Assembly: GCA_029932425.1 (NCBI GenBank)
Contig: JAOZQC010000221.1
Span: forward strand, 1 to 6,048
DNA length: 6,048 nucleotides
Direction of reading: 5' to 3'
Origin: Planctomycetota bacterium
GTDB taxonomy: Bacteria > Planctomycetota > JAJSAM01
Both the position numbers and the translations under genes were made by a program. The notes beneath the pieces were generated by a model. The model was not told the origin of the DNA, ran no database searches, and worked only from the letters and a program-made list of their open reading frames with translations. Shown here piece after piece: positions 5,143 through 6,048 of this stretch (position 1 is its first letter; every line of letters begins with the position of its first letter).

Positions 5143-5676
5143 ATGGTGATGCGGCGGATGACCGCGTGGGGCGCGGCGTTCGTGGCCGAGAACGCCACGG
5201 TGACGGGCGAGGTGACGCTGGGGCCGGAGAGCAGCGTGTGGTTCGGCTGCGTGCTCCGCGGGGACGACGCTCCCATCCGGGTGGGCGCCCGGACCAATCT
5301 CCAGGACCTCACCATGGTCCACGCCGATCCCGGGGTGCCCCTCCGGATCGGCGAGGAGGTCACGGTGGGGCACCGGGCGATCCTCCACGGCGTCCGGATC
5401 GGGGAGCGCTGCCTGATCGGCATGGGGGCGATCCTGCTTTCCGGGAGCGTCATCGGCGAGGAGTCGGTGGTGGGAGCGGGGGCCCTGGTGACGGAAGGCA
5501 TGGTGGTCCCTCCCCGGTCCCTCGTGCTCGGCGTGCCCGCCCGCGTCCGCCGGGAGGTGCGGCCGGAGGAGGTGGCGGCGCTCATCCGGGACGCGGCGGA
5601 GGAGTACGTCCGGAAGGCCCGGATGCATCTCGAGGGCCGCTTCCTCGGGCGGGAGCGGGGGCGAGACGATGGTTGA
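5143..5676 (+). CDS. Gamma-carbonic anhydrase-like hexapeptide-repeat protein (YrdA/PaaY type)
   Basis: The 177-residue product is built of left-handed beta-helix hexapeptide repeats (about residues 11-130) plus a C-terminal helix (about 138-165). The gamma-class zinc ligands are visible as H60, H77 and H82, in MVHADPG and VGHRAILHG. The family segments LRGDDAPIRVG (38-48) and TNLQD (51-55) are also present. Gamma-class enzymes form trimers and hydrate CO2 to bicarbonate with Zn, Fe or Co bound between subunits. This short YrdA-like form lacks the acidic loop of archaeal Cam, and activity varies among such proteins. Related folds include acyltransferases such as PaaY, so carbonic anhydrase activity is likely but not certain. 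The ATG is one base after the CPBP stop, with GGGAG eight bases upstream. In-frame ATGs at codons 3 and 6 are alternatives. Confidence 0.85.
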   Translation: MVMRRMTAWGAAFVAENATVTGEVTLGPESSVWFGCVLRGDDAPIRVGARTNLQDLTMVHADPGVPLRIGEEVTVGHRAILHGVRIGERCLIGMGAILLSGSVIGEESVVGAGALVTEGMVVPPRSLVLGVPARVRREVRPEEVAALIRDAAEEYVRKARMHLEGRFLGRERGRDDG

Positions 5677-6048
5677 ACCGCGGCACGAGATGCACTGCGC
5701 CGAGGTCTTCGGGGGGAACGAGCTCGTGGACGAGGGGGTGGAGATCCCCGACCTCGACGTCTGGGTCTTCAGCCGCCCCTGCGGCGGGAACCGGGAAGGG
5801 GGGGACGTGGTCCTGCTCTCGCGGTGCGGCGAGGGGAAGGTGGTGAAGGCCTACCTGGCGGACGTGGCGGGACACGGGGAGCGGGTGGCGCCCGTGGCCC
5901 GGGCCCTCCGGGACCTCGTCAAGGCGAACCTCGGAACCCACGAGCACGAGTCCTTCCTCCGGGGGCTCAACGAGGTCGCGGAGTCCGGAATCCTCTCGGA
6001 GGGGTTCGCCACCATGGTGGCGGCCCTCTACGACCGGGAACGCTCCCC
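5669..6048 (+). CDS. PP2C/SpoIIE-type serine/threonine phosphatase, N-terminal part (cut by window edge)
   Basis: The frame is open from the ATG at 5669 to the window end, giving 126 complete codons. Key segments are EGGDVVLL (43-50), the metal-binding ADVAGHG (64-70) and FATMVAALYD (113-122). They correspond to the GGD, DxxGHG and FxT(M/A) motifs of PP2C-type phosphatases related to SpoIIE and RsbU. In those families the Asp residues bind the Mn/Mg ions that activate water for phosphoserine hydrolysis, often on anti-anti-sigma factors. The early AEVFGGNELVD segment followed by a short spacer shows no PAS, GAF or response-regulator domain in front, so this is probably a single-domain enzyme. 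The start overlaps the end of the carbonic anhydrase-like gene by eight bases. The missing C-terminus could still carry another domain. Confidence 0.85.
   Translation, partial: MVEPRHEMHCAEVFGGNELVDEGVEIPDLDVWVFSRPCGGNREGGDVVLLSRCGEGKVVKAYLADVAGHGERVAPVARALRDLVKANLGTHEHESFLRGLNEVAESGILSEGFATMVAALYDRERS

Noticed and set aside
4077..5585. Minus-strand open frame of 502 codons opposite the CPBP and carbonic anhydrase-like genes
   Set aside because: It is antisense to two well-supported genes, is of low complexity and shows no family match.

Overview
The window is very GC-rich bacterial DNA, with G or C at most third codon positions. It holds two divergent gene blocks. The left block, read on the minus strand, carries an orphan acidic-protein gene, nusA and the start of infB. 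The right block, read on the plus strand, is a tight five-gene run of metabolic and membrane genes that continues past the right edge. There is no sign of phage, insertion sequences, CRISPR, tRNA or rRNA. The organism cannot be named from this window. The last, truncated gene resembles small single-domain PP2C-type phosphatases that I associate with Planctomycetota and other GC-rich environmental phyla. That is only a weak hint.

Minus-strand block (1..2280). Transcription runs from right to left. First comes a 126-residue predicted secreted protein whose mature part is almost entirely Asp and Glu (1900..2280). It is followed at once by a good Rho-independent terminator (1842..1890). A leader of about 150 bases with a possible promoter and two hairpins then precedes nusA (254..1693). 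The nusA stop codon overlaps the infB start codon in an ATGA junction (infB, 1..257, cut by the window edge). Two genes often found in this operon are missing from their usual places: rimP before nusA, and ylxR between nusA and infB.

Divergent region (2281..2519). It holds the start regions of both blocks. I see one GC-rich hairpin and only weak promoter-like sequences in it.

Plus-strand block (2520..6048). The order is: a fusion of 3-hexulose-6-phosphate synthase with an RraA-like / HMG-aldolase-family domain (2520..3806); a YjbQ/UPF0047 protein (3824..4219); a CPBP-family membrane protease (4329..5141); a gamma-carbonic anhydrase-like hexapeptide-repeat protein (5143..5676); and the N-terminal part of a PP2C/SpoIIE-type phosphatase (5669..6048). 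The gaps are 17, 109, 1 and -8 bases, which suggests one transcript. The 109-base gap carries strong, mutually exclusive inverted repeats. A functional link is plausible for the first two genes (sugar-phosphate / C1 chemistry next to YjbQ), but no pathway can be proved from this window.

The most unusual items are the hyperacidic secreted protein placed directly before nusA, the structured nusA leader, and the two-domain HPS-RraA enzyme with its YjbQ neighbour. I see nothing that clearly amounts to a wholly new system.
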